64,000 bases of DNA, from assembly GCA_043228905.1 (NCBI GenBank), contig JBHGNT010000008.1, positions 5,828,001 to 5,892,000 of the forward strand, given 5' to 3'. The notes under the pieces are model-generated. The model made no database searches. It was not told where the DNA came from and saw only the letters and a program-made list of their open reading frames with translations. This stretch comes from Azolla caroliniana (Eukaryota > Polypodiophyta). The position numbers and the translations under genes are program-made. Positions 1-11,266 of the stretch are shown here, in pieces (position 1 is the first letter of the stretch; each line of letters begins with the position of its first letter).

Positions 1-595
1 CGCGGAGGAAGTGGAAAACCGCGCACCAACACCACCCGCAGCGCAAGAACTAGACCACACATCTCCAGTACAACCTCCCGAAGTATCGCGATGACCCTGA
101 CGCCGAGGTGCATGTCTATGCATTCCTACAAACATGGGAAGCAAATCATGTGTCCCAAAGGTTGACCGAACCGGAAGCTGAACGGTCAAAAATTTCCGAA
201 TTCAGCATGACATTAGAGGGACCGACGGCACAATGGATCAAGTCATCGATCGGGTGCTGGAAATGGATAAACATAGCTCCCTCATGATGATGGGAGCCCT
301 GTAGAGGGCCCTTCCAAATAAGGAGGATCTCAGGTTTCGCCAAGTGTTGCAATGCACAACATGTCTAAACCCGGGCCATTTGATGGTAGAATGCACAATG
401 AGGACGTAGTGTATGATCTGCCACTCACCGGCACACACAACGGACCGATGCAAGCACAACTTGCTCAACCGACAAGTGGCACCGGTGCGGATCATTGAAC
501 CATGAAGCAATCACGAACCGGACGACGAATGATTCCGGAGGGAGGACCGATACCGACCAGAATGTGGGGATCGGTACAATGATAGAAGATGCGAC
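1..595 (+). pseudogene. A1 gag, 5' part, with two tandem zinc knuckles
   Basis: This is the C-terminal half of a gypsy gag capsid/nucleocapsid protein, broken by stops. Two CX2CX4HX4C knuckles follow each other in the same frame at 353-394 (CTTC..H..C) and 410-451 (CMIC..H..C), separated by a stop at 407-409. Arg/Asp/Tyr-rich sequence begins near 540 and continues without frame change at 5565, beyond the inserted copia element. Upstream residues (109-240) read like a gag core but carry no diagnostic motif. The start lies outside the window. Confidence 0.65.
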
Positions 596-1120
596 TGTCG
601 AGAATATGCAAAATAATCTTCGGCCACAACCGAAGTTTAGATCACTTAATGATAATCAAACACAGAAGAAATGGGAAATACCACGGGAGCCCACGGACTC
701 CAAACTATCACTGTGTCAAAGAATACAACAAAGGGCACAGAGGCAATGACCTCGTGCTCACAATCTTCACCTGGTGGCGGTTAGAACAGAGAATCGCTCT
801 GTATCTCTCTCTCTCTCTCTCTCTGCTACGCTCTGTACAATAGTTATACCAATATGACAACACTATGATATATACACTCTGTTTGTCCTAGGTCATATTT
901 ATACTAATATGACATTAGGACTATTTACAGATATAGCCCCAATGGGCTCTCAAAAACATACTTCCATATATGTCCCTTCATCCGGTGAGAGGTTCTCACC
1001 GGGCTTGTGTCATCTGGTTCTCATCGGGTCTTCTGTTGCCGGGTACTCATCATCCGGTTCTCATCGGGTCTTCCGAAGCCGGGTACTCATATCCCATCCG
1101 GAGGGACCGAGATCCTAACA
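596..1120 (-). repeat. 3' LTR of copia 1
   Basis: This 525-bp LTR starts TGTTAGG and ends CTCGACA on the minus strand, giving standard TG...CA ends. It matches 5044-5564 along its whole length with scattered substitutions and a longer CT run near 806-824. The divergence indicates an old insertion. Confidence 0.9.
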
Positions 1121-1135
1121 AACTCCCCCTTCACT
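1121..1135 (-). other. Polypurine tract of copia 1
   Basis: On the minus strand this reads as a purine run (AAGGGGGAGTT) directly before the 3' LTR. That is the expected position of the plus-strand primer. Confidence 0.8.
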
Positions 1136-2811
1136 CCGGCATGGGATGCCTTGTCAGTCTGATCCGCTTTCGGCATCCTGGAATGATACGCCGCATTCTT
1201 CGCAAGGTGGATGGCACTTTGACTGTCGCAATAAAGCCGGTATTCCTCTTGCCAGATCCCTAGCTCTTCGATGAAGTCCTTCATCCATAGTATTTCCTTG
1301 CCGGCTTCCACAGCCGCCATGTACTCCGCTTCCGTGGTTGACAATGCAACCGTCTTCTATAGCCTCGACTGCCACGAAACAGCTCCCCCTACATATGTCA
1401 TGACATATCCAGATGTTGACTGGCTGGTATCCGCATCAACCGACATATTCGAATTGGTGAAACCATGAAGTTGGGGTTTACTGGAGCCGAATCGGAGACA
1501 CATACTTGAGGTGCCTTTCAAGTACTAGAGTATCCATTTTACCGCATTCCAATGCTCCTTGCCGGGATTGCTCATAAACCGGCTCACCACTCCAACTGCG
1601 TATCCAATATCTAGTTGGGTACACACCATTGCGTACATTAAGCTCCCGACGGTAGATGCATATGGTATCTTCATCATATCTGCCTTCGTCTTCGGGCTTT
1701 GCTTACCGGATAACCTGCAGTTTGCCGGGAGTGTCAATCCGACCGGTTTAGCATTTGACATGTTGAACCACTGAAGCACCTTTGTGACGTACTTCTCCTA
1801 TGACAGCCACAATTGCTTCTTTGACCGGTCCCGGATGATATGCATCCCCAGTATCTGTCTTGCCGGATCCAACTCTTTCATTGAGAAGGTCCGGTTTAGA
1901 GCCTTCTTCAGCATCCATATCTGGACTTGGTCTCATTCGACGATCAACATGTCGTCCACGTACAGGAGGAGTATGAGGAAGTCTCCTCCTTCAAACTTCT
2001 TCACAAACACGCAGTGGTCGGCCTACGTCTTGTGGTATCCTTGATTCGTCATGAAGGAGTCGAACTTTTGGTACCATTGCTAGGGAGCTTGCTTCAAACC
2101 GTAGAGGCTCTTCTTCAACCGGCAAACCAGGTGCTCCTTCCCTTTCTTCACGAATCCCTCCGGTTGCTGCATGTAGATCTCCTCTTCGAAGTCGCCGTAG
2201 AGGAACGCCGCCTTCATGTCTAACTGCTCTACCTCGAGGTACATGCTTGTCGCTATGCTCAACACCGTCCAGATGGAAGTCATCTTTACTACCGGGGCAA
2301 ATATCTCGTCGAAGTCCACACCCTTCTTTTGTTGGAACCCCTTCACCACGATCCTAGCTTTGTACCTTGGGGGGTTGCCGGCATATCCCAGTTTCAACTT
2401 GTACACCCACTTATTCAGGAGTGTCCGCTTTCCTTTCGGCAACTCCACCAATTCATATGTGTTGTTCTCATGTAGGGAATCCATCTTGTCCTTCATGGCA
2501 CCCAACCACTTGCGGTTGTGGGTGTCCTCCTTTGCTTCTTCGAAGCTTTTTGGCTCCCCCTCATCGGTCAACAACATGCGCTCTGCATCCGGATATCTCT
2601 GGGGGGCTCTTCTCTCTCTGAGAGGGTATTTGTGTCTTCGGTTTTCGGCAATCGGCTCCGGTGTTAGTTTTTCATCCGAATCCAATTCGGGGTCTTGTCC
2701 GGTTCCGGTTTCAGCTTCCTTTCCTTCTTCAGCCGGTTCGGTCTCCTCATCGTGACCGACCGGTTCATTGAGTGTTAAACGGCTCCTTGCCGGTTGGGTC
2801 TTCATCTCATC
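1136..2811 (-). pseudogene. Copia 1 reverse transcriptase and RNase H
   Basis: This is the 3' half of the copia 1 polyprotein on the minus strand, in several frames. The RT N-terminal part (2805-2080) is open for about 240 residues and ends in the conserved SLYGLKQAP segment. The RT C-terminal part is seen at 1779-1525 (GSLMYAMVCTQLDIGYAVG) and RNase H at 1344-1087 (STTEAEYMA and the CDSQSAIHLAKN stretch). The central YVDD region at about 1930-1990 is frameshifted. Multiple breaks make it non-functional. Confidence 0.85.
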
Positions 2812-4159
2812 TCATGGATCTTTGCCAGTCGACTCGGAGTTCATTATCTTCTTCTTCGACTCCCAGTCGGCAAGGGTCTTGTCCTCCATGTAGATAATAT
2901 CTCGACTCCGGAATACTTTCTTGTCGACCAGGTCCCACACTCGGTAGCCGAACTCATCATCGCCGTATCTAGGAATATGCATGGCTGGGTCTTTAGCAAC
3001 ATGCACGTATGCGAGACAACCGAACACCTTTAGATGCCGGTAGGACACTTCCTTACCGGCCCACACTCTCTGCGGCGTGTCTCCATCCAAGGGTACTGAG
3101 GGTGACCTGTTTATCACATATGTCGATGTCGACAGCGCCTCAGCCTAGAACGTCTTGGGTAACTTAGCATGTGCTAGCATACTCATGACCCTCTCCATTA
3201 TGGTCCGGTTCATCCTCTCGGCCATCCCGTTTAGTTTCGGCGTCTTCGGCATGGTAAATTCGAGCCAAATTCCCTTCGAGCGGTAGTACTCCTCGAACTG
3301 CCCCCGGTATTCTCCTCCGTTATCTGCTCGAACCGCCTTCAGCTTCCAACCGGTTTCTCTTTCCACTCTTGTGTGGAGCTCCTTGAAGACGGATAACACT
3401 TGATCCTTCGTCTTCAACGGTGTGGCCCACAACTTCCGGCTGTGGTCATCTATGAACATCACGAAGTACTGCATGTGACTTCATGTCCACTTGACACACA
3501 TTGGTATGCACCAACTCCAGTGGTGCATTCCGTCTCATCGGTGGCCTTAAGCGGAAGGAGGTCCGGTTTTGTTTACTGGCCAGGCAGTCGGTGCACTTCT
3601 CAAGATGCACATCTTTCACCGGAATGAGGTTGTCATCAGCAAGCCTCTTCATCCCCTTCTCGCTCATGTGACACAATCTCTTGTGCCACAGCTCACCGGC
3701 ACTGTTGCATGCCACGTTCACTTCTTCCAGGCATAACCGGGCATTCATCAGGTACAACGTGTTGACTTTCCGGGCCTGAGCCATTATCAGGCTCCCTTTG
3801 CAGAACTTCATGACACCATTCCGAATGCTACTCGTGTAGCCTTCATCATCTAGCCGACTGGCTGATATCAGGTTCAGTTGAACCTCTTGAACGTGTTGGA
3901 CATCCTTCAACAGCAACTTGCATCCGGTTGGTGTTGTCAGCCACACGTCTCCTATGCCGACAATTCGGCATGTACCTTCATTCCCCATCCAGACACAATT
4001 GTGCTCACCAGCAGAGTAGGATGAGAAGCGTTTCCGGTCCGGGGTAAGGTGGAACGATGCTCCGGAATCGACAACCCACGTTGCCTTGTCGCCGGCAAGG
4101 TTCAACTCACTCTCCTTAGTGATGAGCATCAACTCCTCTTCACTTACCGCGATTGCCAT
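2812..4159 (-). pseudogene. Copia 1 protease and integrase
   Basis: This minus-strand middle portion of the copia 1 polyprotein has the aspartic protease motif VVDSGASFHLT near 4065. A GAG-pre-integrase zinc region (LWHKRLCHMS, then CTDCLASKQ) lies at about 3690-3580. The integrase core at 3474-3145 contains the DNGGEYRG and GMAERMNRT segments of the D-35-E triad. The integrase C-terminal part at 3117-2812 carries the HLKVFGCLAYVH block. Frames change at about 3450 and 3130. Confidence 0.85.
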
Positions 4160-5013
4160 CGTTCCCTTCCGGTCCGGTCCCCTCCGGTCCCCTCTGGTCC
4201 CCTCCGGTCTTTACCGTTCTGGTCCGGTGACCGCTTCAAATCGGTACTATCAGTTTCCTTGTCTTTCCGGAAATGCCGACAGTTCTTTTGGAAGTGTCTC
4301 GGTTTGCCGCAATAGAAGCAAGTGGGTCTCCCCCTTGACTTTGACCGTGTCCCCGACTTTTCTCGGTTCTGGGGACTCCGGTTCCTTTGTCTTCTGCATT
4401 CCGATTCGGTAAGGAGCGCTTTGGAGTCGGAGCTCATATGCTTGTCTTTCTGACGCGCCTCCTCATCTAGCAAGCTCGACTTGACTCTTGCTAGGGACAA
4501 CTGCTTCGCTTCTGGCCCGGCGTTGCCCAAAGTGACAACCAACGTCTCCCAACTATCTGGGAGGGAACCGAGCAGGAGTAATGCTAGTACTTCATCGGCA
4601 AGAGGTACTTCCAATGATGTTGTCTGGTGAATCTGCCCTTGGAAGGCATTCGTGTGCTCCGCCATACTGGAGCCATCTTGGTACCGGAGCCTCACTAGCT
4701 TCTAGAATACCGAAACCCAATTAACAACATTTTTGTTCTGAAATATAATGTCGATCTTCTCCCAGAGCTCATGAGCCTTGGTCTCTTCATGGAAGTTGTT
4801 GTACAGGCTCATGTTGATGAAGCACCGTATGTACGCCGTTGTCTTCATGTGCATCACCTCCCATATCGTGGCATGGATCTTGTCCTGTCTCTTGTCCCCG
4901 AACTGAACCGACAACCAAAGATCTTTAACCACAAGCATGTCCCTCATCTTCGACTTCCACACTGAGTAGTTGGAGTCGGTGAGCTTGAACATGCTGCCAA
5001 ATGAATCTTCCAT
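4144..5013 (-). pseudogene. Copia 1 gag
   Basis: This is copia gag on the minus strand. The likely start is ATG at 5013, 16 bp downstream of the primer site on the coding strand. The first 103 residues (5013-4702) show the usual LTDSNYSVWKSKM opening. After a stop or frame break at about 4700 the gag continues (4695-4144) to a CX2CX4HX4C zinc knuckle (CFYCGKPRHFQKNC) near 4325-4285. It overlaps the protease frame at its end. Its product would package the element RNA in cytoplasmic particles, but the ORF is broken. Confidence 0.8.
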
Positions 5014-5028
5014 CTTCTGTGTCGTTTC

Positions 5029-5040
5029 GCTCTGATACCA
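5029..5040 (-). other. Primer binding site of copia 1 (initiator Met tRNA)
   Basis: The minus strand reads TGGTATCAGAGC, complementary to the 3' end of plant initiator Met tRNA. It lies 3 bp inside the 5' LTR. Confidence 0.9.
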
Positions 5041-5043
5041 GAT

Positions 5044-5564
5044 TGTCGAGAATATGCGGAATAATCTTCAGCCACAACCGAAGTTTAGATCACTTAATGA
5101 TAATCAAACACAGAAGAAATGGGAAATACCACGGGAGCCCATGGAATCCAAACTATCACTATGTCAAAGAATACAACAAAGGGCACAGAGGCAACGACCT
5201 CGTGCTCACACTCTTCACCTGGTGGCGGTTACAACAGAGAATCGCTCTGTATCTCTCTCTCTTTCTTTGCTACGCTCTGTACAACAATTACACCAATATG
5301 ATAGCACTATGATATATACACTCTGTTTGCCCTAGGTCATATTTATACTAATATGACATTAGGACTATTTATAGATATAGCCCCAATGGGCTCTCAGAAA
5401 CATACTTCCATATATGTCCCTTCATTCAGTGAGAGGTTCTCATTGGGCCCGCATCATCTGGTTCTCACCGGGTCTTCTGTTGCCAAGTACTCATCATCCG
5501 GTTCTCATCGGGTCTTTTGAAGCCGGGTATTCATATCCCATCCGGAAGGACCGAGATCCTAACA
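5044..5564 (-). repeat. 5' LTR of copia 1
   Basis: This is the 521-bp partner of the LTR at 596-1120, with the same TG...CA ends. On the minus strand it lies upstream of the primer site and gag, so it would drive transcription. It is followed on the plus strand by acgac, the target-site copy. Confidence 0.9.
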
Positions 5565-6073
5565 ACGACAACTCTGGGCACGATCGCGACGACCGACGCA
5601 GGGAAGGCTACAACCGAGATCGGTATGAACGGGACTACTCCCCAGATTACGACCGGAGAAGGGATGCTTATGGCCAGGATCGGTATGATAGGAACCAAGA
5701 TTATAATGGTGACCAGTATGGTCGCGATTACTCTCCAAGCTACAACCAGAGGAGGGAGGACCAACGAGGAAACTACAAAGACCGGCATCGGCAAGGTTAC
5801 AAGAACAATAGATGCTTTATTAAGAAACAGAGCTTTCAGAAAGAGGATCGTCAGGAGCCAACAAAGGAGTACCAACGAGAGCCGGATAGAGGCATAAGTA
5901 GTGCCCAACCAGAACAAAGAAGAACAGAAGAACCTAACCGAGCGGTAACCGGATTTCAACCGGGTACCGGGCCGAAAGCAGAATCTAGCAATACCCAGAA
6001 GGCGTATTGTTACTATTGCCACCAGGAAGGCCATTACAACAACCAATGTCCGGTTAAAAGTAACGAAAAATGA
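5565..6073 (+). pseudogene. A1 gag, 3' part, Arg-rich with a third zinc knuckle
   Basis: The A1 gag continues after the copia insertion, open for 169 codons to TGA at 6071. It is dominated by Arg, Asp and Tyr in loose repeats (RDRYERDYS, then GRDYSPSYN), typical of nucleocapsid RNA-binding tails. A CX2CX4HX4C knuckle (CYYCHQEGHYNNQC) lies at 6008-6049. The two upstream knuckles at 353-451 belong to the same protein, so this gag had three. Confidence 0.75.
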
Positions 6074-6950
6074 TCGACAGTCAATATGGTGATATTAGAA
6101 GTAGCGGATATACAACAAGTCACCACTAGATCAAAAGGAAAGACGACAGAGTGGGAAGCACAAGAGGCCATACGAAAACAAACCACCAAATAGATTGAAA
6201 AGGCCAACGAACGCAATGTCACTGAAATGAAAGAGCACACGAATACAGTGTAGGAACTCACTGTAAAGGCACAGCTAGAGAGCCCCATGTGGCAAGCACT
6301 TAAGGAATGCCAAATCACTTTACCATTGGGCCGGTTACTGCAACTAGTGCCCCGGTTCACTGATGGGTTGAAATCGGCGATGGCTCTATTAAGTCTAGCA
6401 CTAGCTCCGACATTCTTTTCAAATCCGGAGGAAGGACCGGTAGTGGTGGACACCAACAGTCCTGCAATCACTGCGATTATTAAAGGACAGGAGCTACTGG
6501 ATACGATAGTCGATGGCGGATCAGGAGTAAACGTGATAAGCCTCCGGACATGCGACACTTTGGGAATTCAGGAATGAGAACCATGCCCATTCTGGCTCTG
6601 GATGGCGGACACCAGCTTAGTCCGACCTGCCAGCTTGATTCGGAACTTGGAGGTGATCATAGGAGGCCATGCTTTCCGAATTTCTGCGGTAGTGCTCCAG
6701 CTGAATGCTCAAGGGGCATACCCACTACTGCTAGGACGACCATGGCTGAGGATTGCTTGTATCAAACAAAACTGGTAGAAGAACAATATTACGTTCCGAA
6801 GAGGGAAAACGAAAGTAAGAGTACCCACGCAACCGCAAGCAGGCCTCGGCAAAGACCTAACCCCACTATATGCCGAAAGCATGAACATGCTGGCAGGACT
6901 GGCCGACGAGGAGGTGGACCGCTACCTTGAAAAAACCCAAGGATAGTCCC
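6074..6950 (+). pseudogene. A1 aspartic protease and linker to RT
   Basis: The segment 6287-6577 is open and carries the retropepsin motif IVDGGSGVNVIS at about 6508-6543. A Gly replaces the usual Ser/Thr after the catalytic Asp, a form I recall in many plant gypsy elements. After TGA at 6575 the protease C-terminal half continues in another frame (LLLGRPWL near 6735). The tail 6780-6950 leads toward RT. Stops near 6197 and 6255 and the frame change show it is inactive. Confidence 0.7.
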
Positions 6951-7017
6951 TCTTTTCGAAGTGGACGTGGCAAAAGCAGTATCTCCATACATTGTGCAAA
7001 CGGAAGAGGCCGGTGAG

Positions 7018-7392
7018 TGTCTGGCCGGACTAGCCTCAACACAGGTGTCTATCGGACACTTCTCCAAAGGGGTGGTAAGGGTTGGATGCTAGGTTACACG
7101 TGTAAGATGATTACAATTAAGCACAGACGGTAAACAATACGAGATACAGATAAACACGCAATAATTACTATTGTATTACTTCCGTCAAAACCCTTTACAA
7201 ATCATCGGATCCTTTTATAGGCATCCGGCAAGGTTACAATCGGTGCGCTTAGGCAACCGGCATCCGAATCGGTCCGGATCCGGATCGGTACAACTGTACC
7301 GAATCCGTCCCTCCGAATAATAATTCTACTATTATTTACTTCCTATTATCCGATCCGATTCCGCCTTCCCACTTGTCCTTGCTCTTCTGACC
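7018..7392 (-). repeat. Inverted LTR at the left end of A2
   Basis: This is the reverse complement of the LTR at 11267-11649 over about 375 bp, with few differences. It contains the same TATA-type stretch (CTATAAAAGG on the minus strand near 7220). The first 8 bases of the LTR (TGTTGGCC) are missing or unrecognisable. Integrase coding sequence starts immediately at 7393. Confidence 0.9.
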
Positions 7393-7890
7393 TCCGAACG
7401 AATCCGGCTGGCGACGTTGTTGGACTTAGAAGAAAACCGAATAGCCAGCTTACTACAACTCGAATTGGAGCAAAGGAGGAGAAAAGCTTTCGTGGATCGA
7501 CACCGGCGTGGCAATGAAAAGGAGTTCGAAGTTGGGAAACCGGTGCTACTATTCCAGACACGGATGGGGAACATGCCGGGAAAGTTGCGGTTTCGATGGA
7601 CCGGACCGTTCTGGATCACCAAGGAGTACAATGGGTCGTATCAGCTCGGCACGTTGTCGGGAGATGTCATCGGCAAGTGGGCAAATGGATTTCGGCTAAA
7701 GCCGTATAAGGGAAATATGCCAGCCAACCCGTTCAAGCAAAACCCGGAAATCCGGCAAGATGAGGAACCGACACCGACAGACGCTGCTGAAGATATTCGG
7801 ACCGAGGAAGAACCGACACCGATACTGACAAAGACTATCCCGGAAAACCGACAGAAGGACCCGAACAAATCGGGGGGGACCAGCAAATGA
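7393..7890 (+). pseudogene. A2 integrase C-terminal fragment
   Basis: Only the last approximately 165 residues of a gypsy integrase are present, open to TGA at 7888-7890. The conserved tail (FVDRH, then GKLRFRWTGPFWI, then GFRLKPY) is clear and matches the A1 integrase end at 14600-14910. Downstream is a Pro/Thr-rich stretch and a poly-A/G tract at about 7903-7938. The catalytic domain is absent because the fragment is joined directly to the inverted LTR. Confidence 0.8.
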
Positions 7891-8313
7891 CGTGGTCCAA
7901 ACAAAGAAAAAAAAAAAGAAAAAAGAAAAAAAAAAGAAGACGTGGGCTAAATCGACGCGAATCATAGTAATGATGGGGAGATCACAAGAGGTGGGCGCGC
8001 CACCATGCAACGAAGAGGCGCCATGCATTAAAGAAGGACGTGCGCGTATTTGCTATTTAAAGCATGGAACGTGGGCACTCACACGCGGCAAACAAGAAAG
8101 GACATACTAATTATGGCGGGAGAGGAACATGCGCGGGAAACGAAAAAGGGCGGCTCGAGGCACAACCCACTATATAAGACACAGGCCTGCGAAGGGCTCA
8201 CTTTTTACGAATTTTCCTACATACAGGCGCAGAAGCACAGAAGAGCGACCCGACGCACAGAGCACACACAGCGCGATCCCAAACAACAGGCGGTAGAAGA
8301 AGAATTTGAAACA

Positions 8314-9620
8314 ATGGTACTGTCGGAAGAGGCACGCCAATGGATGAGGGAGAACGGGTTAAAAGGATTGCTGCAGATCGCCGACGCTCCACCACAGCAG
8401 AACCAGAGCAGGCGGCAGCATCGATCGATATATCAGAAGTCACGGAAGGAGCGGTGCAGGCGCTCACGGGGATAAAAGCAGGAGGACTTCAAACAATCGA
8501 AAACCCTTCCAGTGAAATCCTGTTCGAATATTTCGGGGAGTACTCTATCAGCAGCAAGGCGTACCGAACGCAGGGCGGAGAGAACCTGCTGTTCGGAGAA
8601 GTGGCCCGCGCTATGATGGAATACGGATTCGTGAATCCCCGTCCCCCAGCCATAGCCAAGTACCGGGCAACATTCTTAATAGCAGCGTACGAAGGCTTAC
8701 AAATAGACTGTCTCCATTTCATAACCGAAGGATTGAAGGAGGCCATCAAAAATCTTGTGGAAGGAAAAAAGCCATGGGCCGGGATAACACAATGGCTAAC
8801 GGTGTTAGTCCCACCGGTGCTCTCCATCACACAAAAGAAAAGAGGTCGGCAGGAGACGACGCCGAAAAAGGTCACAAAGCGCCGACAGATCTTGGAGAAA
8901 CACACCCCCGGATGGACCCAGCAAGAAGCAGAACAGCAGGGGGAAGGATCATCCCGACAGCAACAGGAACCGGCAACAAAGGCAAAACCGGCAGGTAAAG
9001 GCAAAGTGAAATCGGCCGAGGAGGAACCGGTAGCGCGCAAACCAATCCATATAACGCTGCGACGGCCGGAACCGGAACCAGAGGTCTTTATACAAAAGGT
9101 CCGTCTGGTAACCGCACCGGAGGAGGAAGCTGAAACAGAAGACTCATCCGAACCACTGGTAAGACTCCCAGCAAGACAAGGTCGGGAGAAACGGGCGAAA
9201 GGACCGGCTCCACCAGTGGACAGAACTCAGCAGAGGGCGCAAGGACCATCTCCAGTAGCCGAGGCGGAAACAACACCGGAACCCGTACCCAAGGAAGCAG
9301 CACCGACACCGGTTGGGCCGGACTTCAGAAAACCGGTCATCCCAGAGAAGAAGAAGGAACAAGCGCCGGAGCCAGAGCCAGAGAAGAGGCCGGAAAATCA
9401 GCCTGAGTTAAGTGAGCAAGGCCACCCCGACACCGGAAGAACAAAGCCACAATGGTTGAGATGGCTTTCGGAGCAGTTATCGGGAGTAGCGGACCAGTTA
9501 GAAAAAGAAGAAACGTGTAGGCAACAGCTGACGCATACAACAACTCAGGAGTTGGTCGCACTCCGAACACAGATCGAGGAAATGCAAGGGGAGCTGTTGC
9601 AGGCAAGGGAAGGAATTTAA
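8314..9620 (+). pseudogene. A2 3' accessory ORF, N-terminal region
   Basis: This is an extra gene between integrase and the 3' LTR. An N-terminal segment from ATG 8314 (SEEARQWMRENGLKGLL) matches the A1 copy at 15305. The next conserved block (ENPSSEILFEYFGEYS, then GFVNPRPPAIAKY) lies in the -1 frame and is open to TAA at 9618. The first 150 or so residues resemble the putative plant transposon domain found in 3' genes of gypsy elements (from memory). The rest is Pro/Glu/Lys-rich, then turns into coiled coil. I see no signal peptide or membrane segment, so envelope function is not supported. Confidence 0.6.
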
Positions 9621-11216
9621 CAAGCACAAGTTGTCACCGAGCCGGTCGGGACAACAAGGAAGCAACCAGAACCGGAACCGGAACCGGTAGCCTTGCAAAC
9701 CGGCCCTGAGACCGAAAAAATAATAGAAACCTTACGAGAGGAGTTAAAAGCTCAGGAGACATTAAGGGAAAGAGAAAGGGAGCAGCGGAAAGCGGTGGAG
9801 GACGACAGACGAAAAATGGAAGAAGGCCTCCGGAAAGGTCGAGCCGCTTATGACCGACTGCAAGAAGAAAAAGAGAAGCTGCAAAAGGAGAAGGACCGAC
9901 TACGTCGACATGCCGAGCAAGAGATAGAACGACTGCAGGAAGAACTCCGACAACAGAAGGACCGGGACGATCGGTTAAGAGCTCAGGCAAACCGACGCCT
10001 GAAGCAGAAGACGGAGGACTTCGACCGTCTCTACCGAGATCACAAGCAGGCCGAGTCGGACAACAAAAAACGGGTAGCAGACTACGACCGGCAAATAGAG
10101 AAGCTGAAAGAACAACTCAAAGAGACCCGATTAGACCTGGCTAAGGCGATGGATGAGGTCAGTGCCAACAAAGAAGCATTGTCGGCGGAAATAGCCCAAG
10201 CAACGGAGAGAAGGAAGGAATTAGAGGCGCTAAGGCGGGAAAAGCTGGACCTGACCAAGATCAGGAATGAAGAAAAGGAAAAATCGACCTTCACGATCAA
10301 CAAACTGCAGAGTACCTATGAAAAGCAGAAAGCGGATTACGAGGCCCAGGCTCAGATAATGGCCGACATTATAAAACGGGCAAGGAAGGAAAAACAGGAA
10401 GCTTATGCGCATGCTAAGGCGGGGGTTGACCGGATCAAGCTCATCATGTCAGGATGGAGTACCCGAGCTCAGGCAAGCATCAACGAAAGTACGGAAAAGC
10501 TATGGAAGGAGTGGTCACAACAGGCAACCGAGCTGCAGACACTCCGAGCGGATGCCGAGAATCGGAGGAAGACCGGTGACAAGTTCTACAAGATGGATGA
10601 AGAAAGTATCGTCGCCATTCGGGAAGAATTGTCGGAGGATTTCTACACTTTAGTAGAAGAACACCTCAAAGAAATCCGAGGGTTAGTAGAAAGGTTGGAT
10701 GACGGGCAGCTTGCAACTCAGTTGGAGTTGGAGAGATACGAGCAGGACCGGTTACAACAGGAAGCTAAGGGAAGAACGACGCCAACCACTATTGGTGAGG
10801 GAACGCGACCGGCTGAAGATGAACCAACCGACACCAAACAACCCCGACGAGGAATACCCGAAGACGAACTTGAAGAAGAGCAGGAGCAGACCGATGCCGG
10901 AGAAGAAGAAGAGCTGAGACCGGAAGACACCATAGCAGAGGAAGGAGGCATATCGAGTCGACCAGTCGAGACCGGAGAAAGCGACACTGGTAACAGAACA
11001 GAGCCAGGAACGGAGGGAGAACAGGAAGAACCCGGACGAAGCGGTGAGGAAGCACTGGCACCACAGAATCAAGCAAAGCCGGAGCAGCAAATTTTTACGG
11101 AACAGCCCACCCAACCGGAGGTCGGAGACCAGGCAGGCAAGGAACAGGAACAGGAGGAAGAAGCACCACTTGACACCATCGAGCAGAGTGTGCTCGATAT
11201 TTTGGAGGAAGACTGA
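9621..11216 (+). pseudogene. A2 3' accessory ORF, coiled-coil region
   Basis: This is in the same frame as the block ending at 9620 and separated only by TAA, so one ancestral ORF is likely. From 9693 it is open for 507 codons. Residues 1 to about 370 are Glu/Lys/Arg/Gln-rich heptad sequence (long alpha-helical coiled coil), followed by an acidic tail. It ends SVLDILEED before TGA at 11214-11216. The A1 copy (33752-35194) has the same layout and a matching C-terminus (SILDILMDD), so the protein was under selection in the family. Its function is unknown; a structural or RNA/particle-binding role is only a guess. Confidence 0.6.
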
Positions 11217-11266
11217 GGCCGGGAGTGGATTCGAAGTGTAAGGCACTTTCCCACGGGCGTGCCATG

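Larger units (their letters stand above)
596..5564 (-). mobile_element. Ty1/copia element 1, inserted in A1 gag
   Basis: A complete but degenerate copia element of 4969 bp lies on the minus strand. It has two LTRs (596-1120 and 5044-5564), a tRNA-iMet primer site, a polypurine tract, and gag, protease, integrase, RT and RNase H in copia order. The flanks are gcgac (591-595) and acgac (5565-5569), a 5-bp target duplication with one substitution. Removing the element and one copy rejoins the A1 gag frame. Integrase and RT motifs resemble the Tnt1/Tork type; this is from memory, not a tree. Confidence 0.9.

Noticed and set aside
2216-2755. 180-codon open frame on the plus strand
   Set aside because: It lies opposite the copia 1 RT coding sequence and has no motif of its own.
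5414-5564. N-terminal extension of the Arg-rich gag frame into the copia LTR
   Set aside because: The open frame runs by chance through the LTR; the true gag continues from 595 instead.
8314-11216. Envelope-like gene of the gypsy element
   Set aside because: No signal peptide, transmembrane helix or cleavage site is visible; only the position would suggest it.
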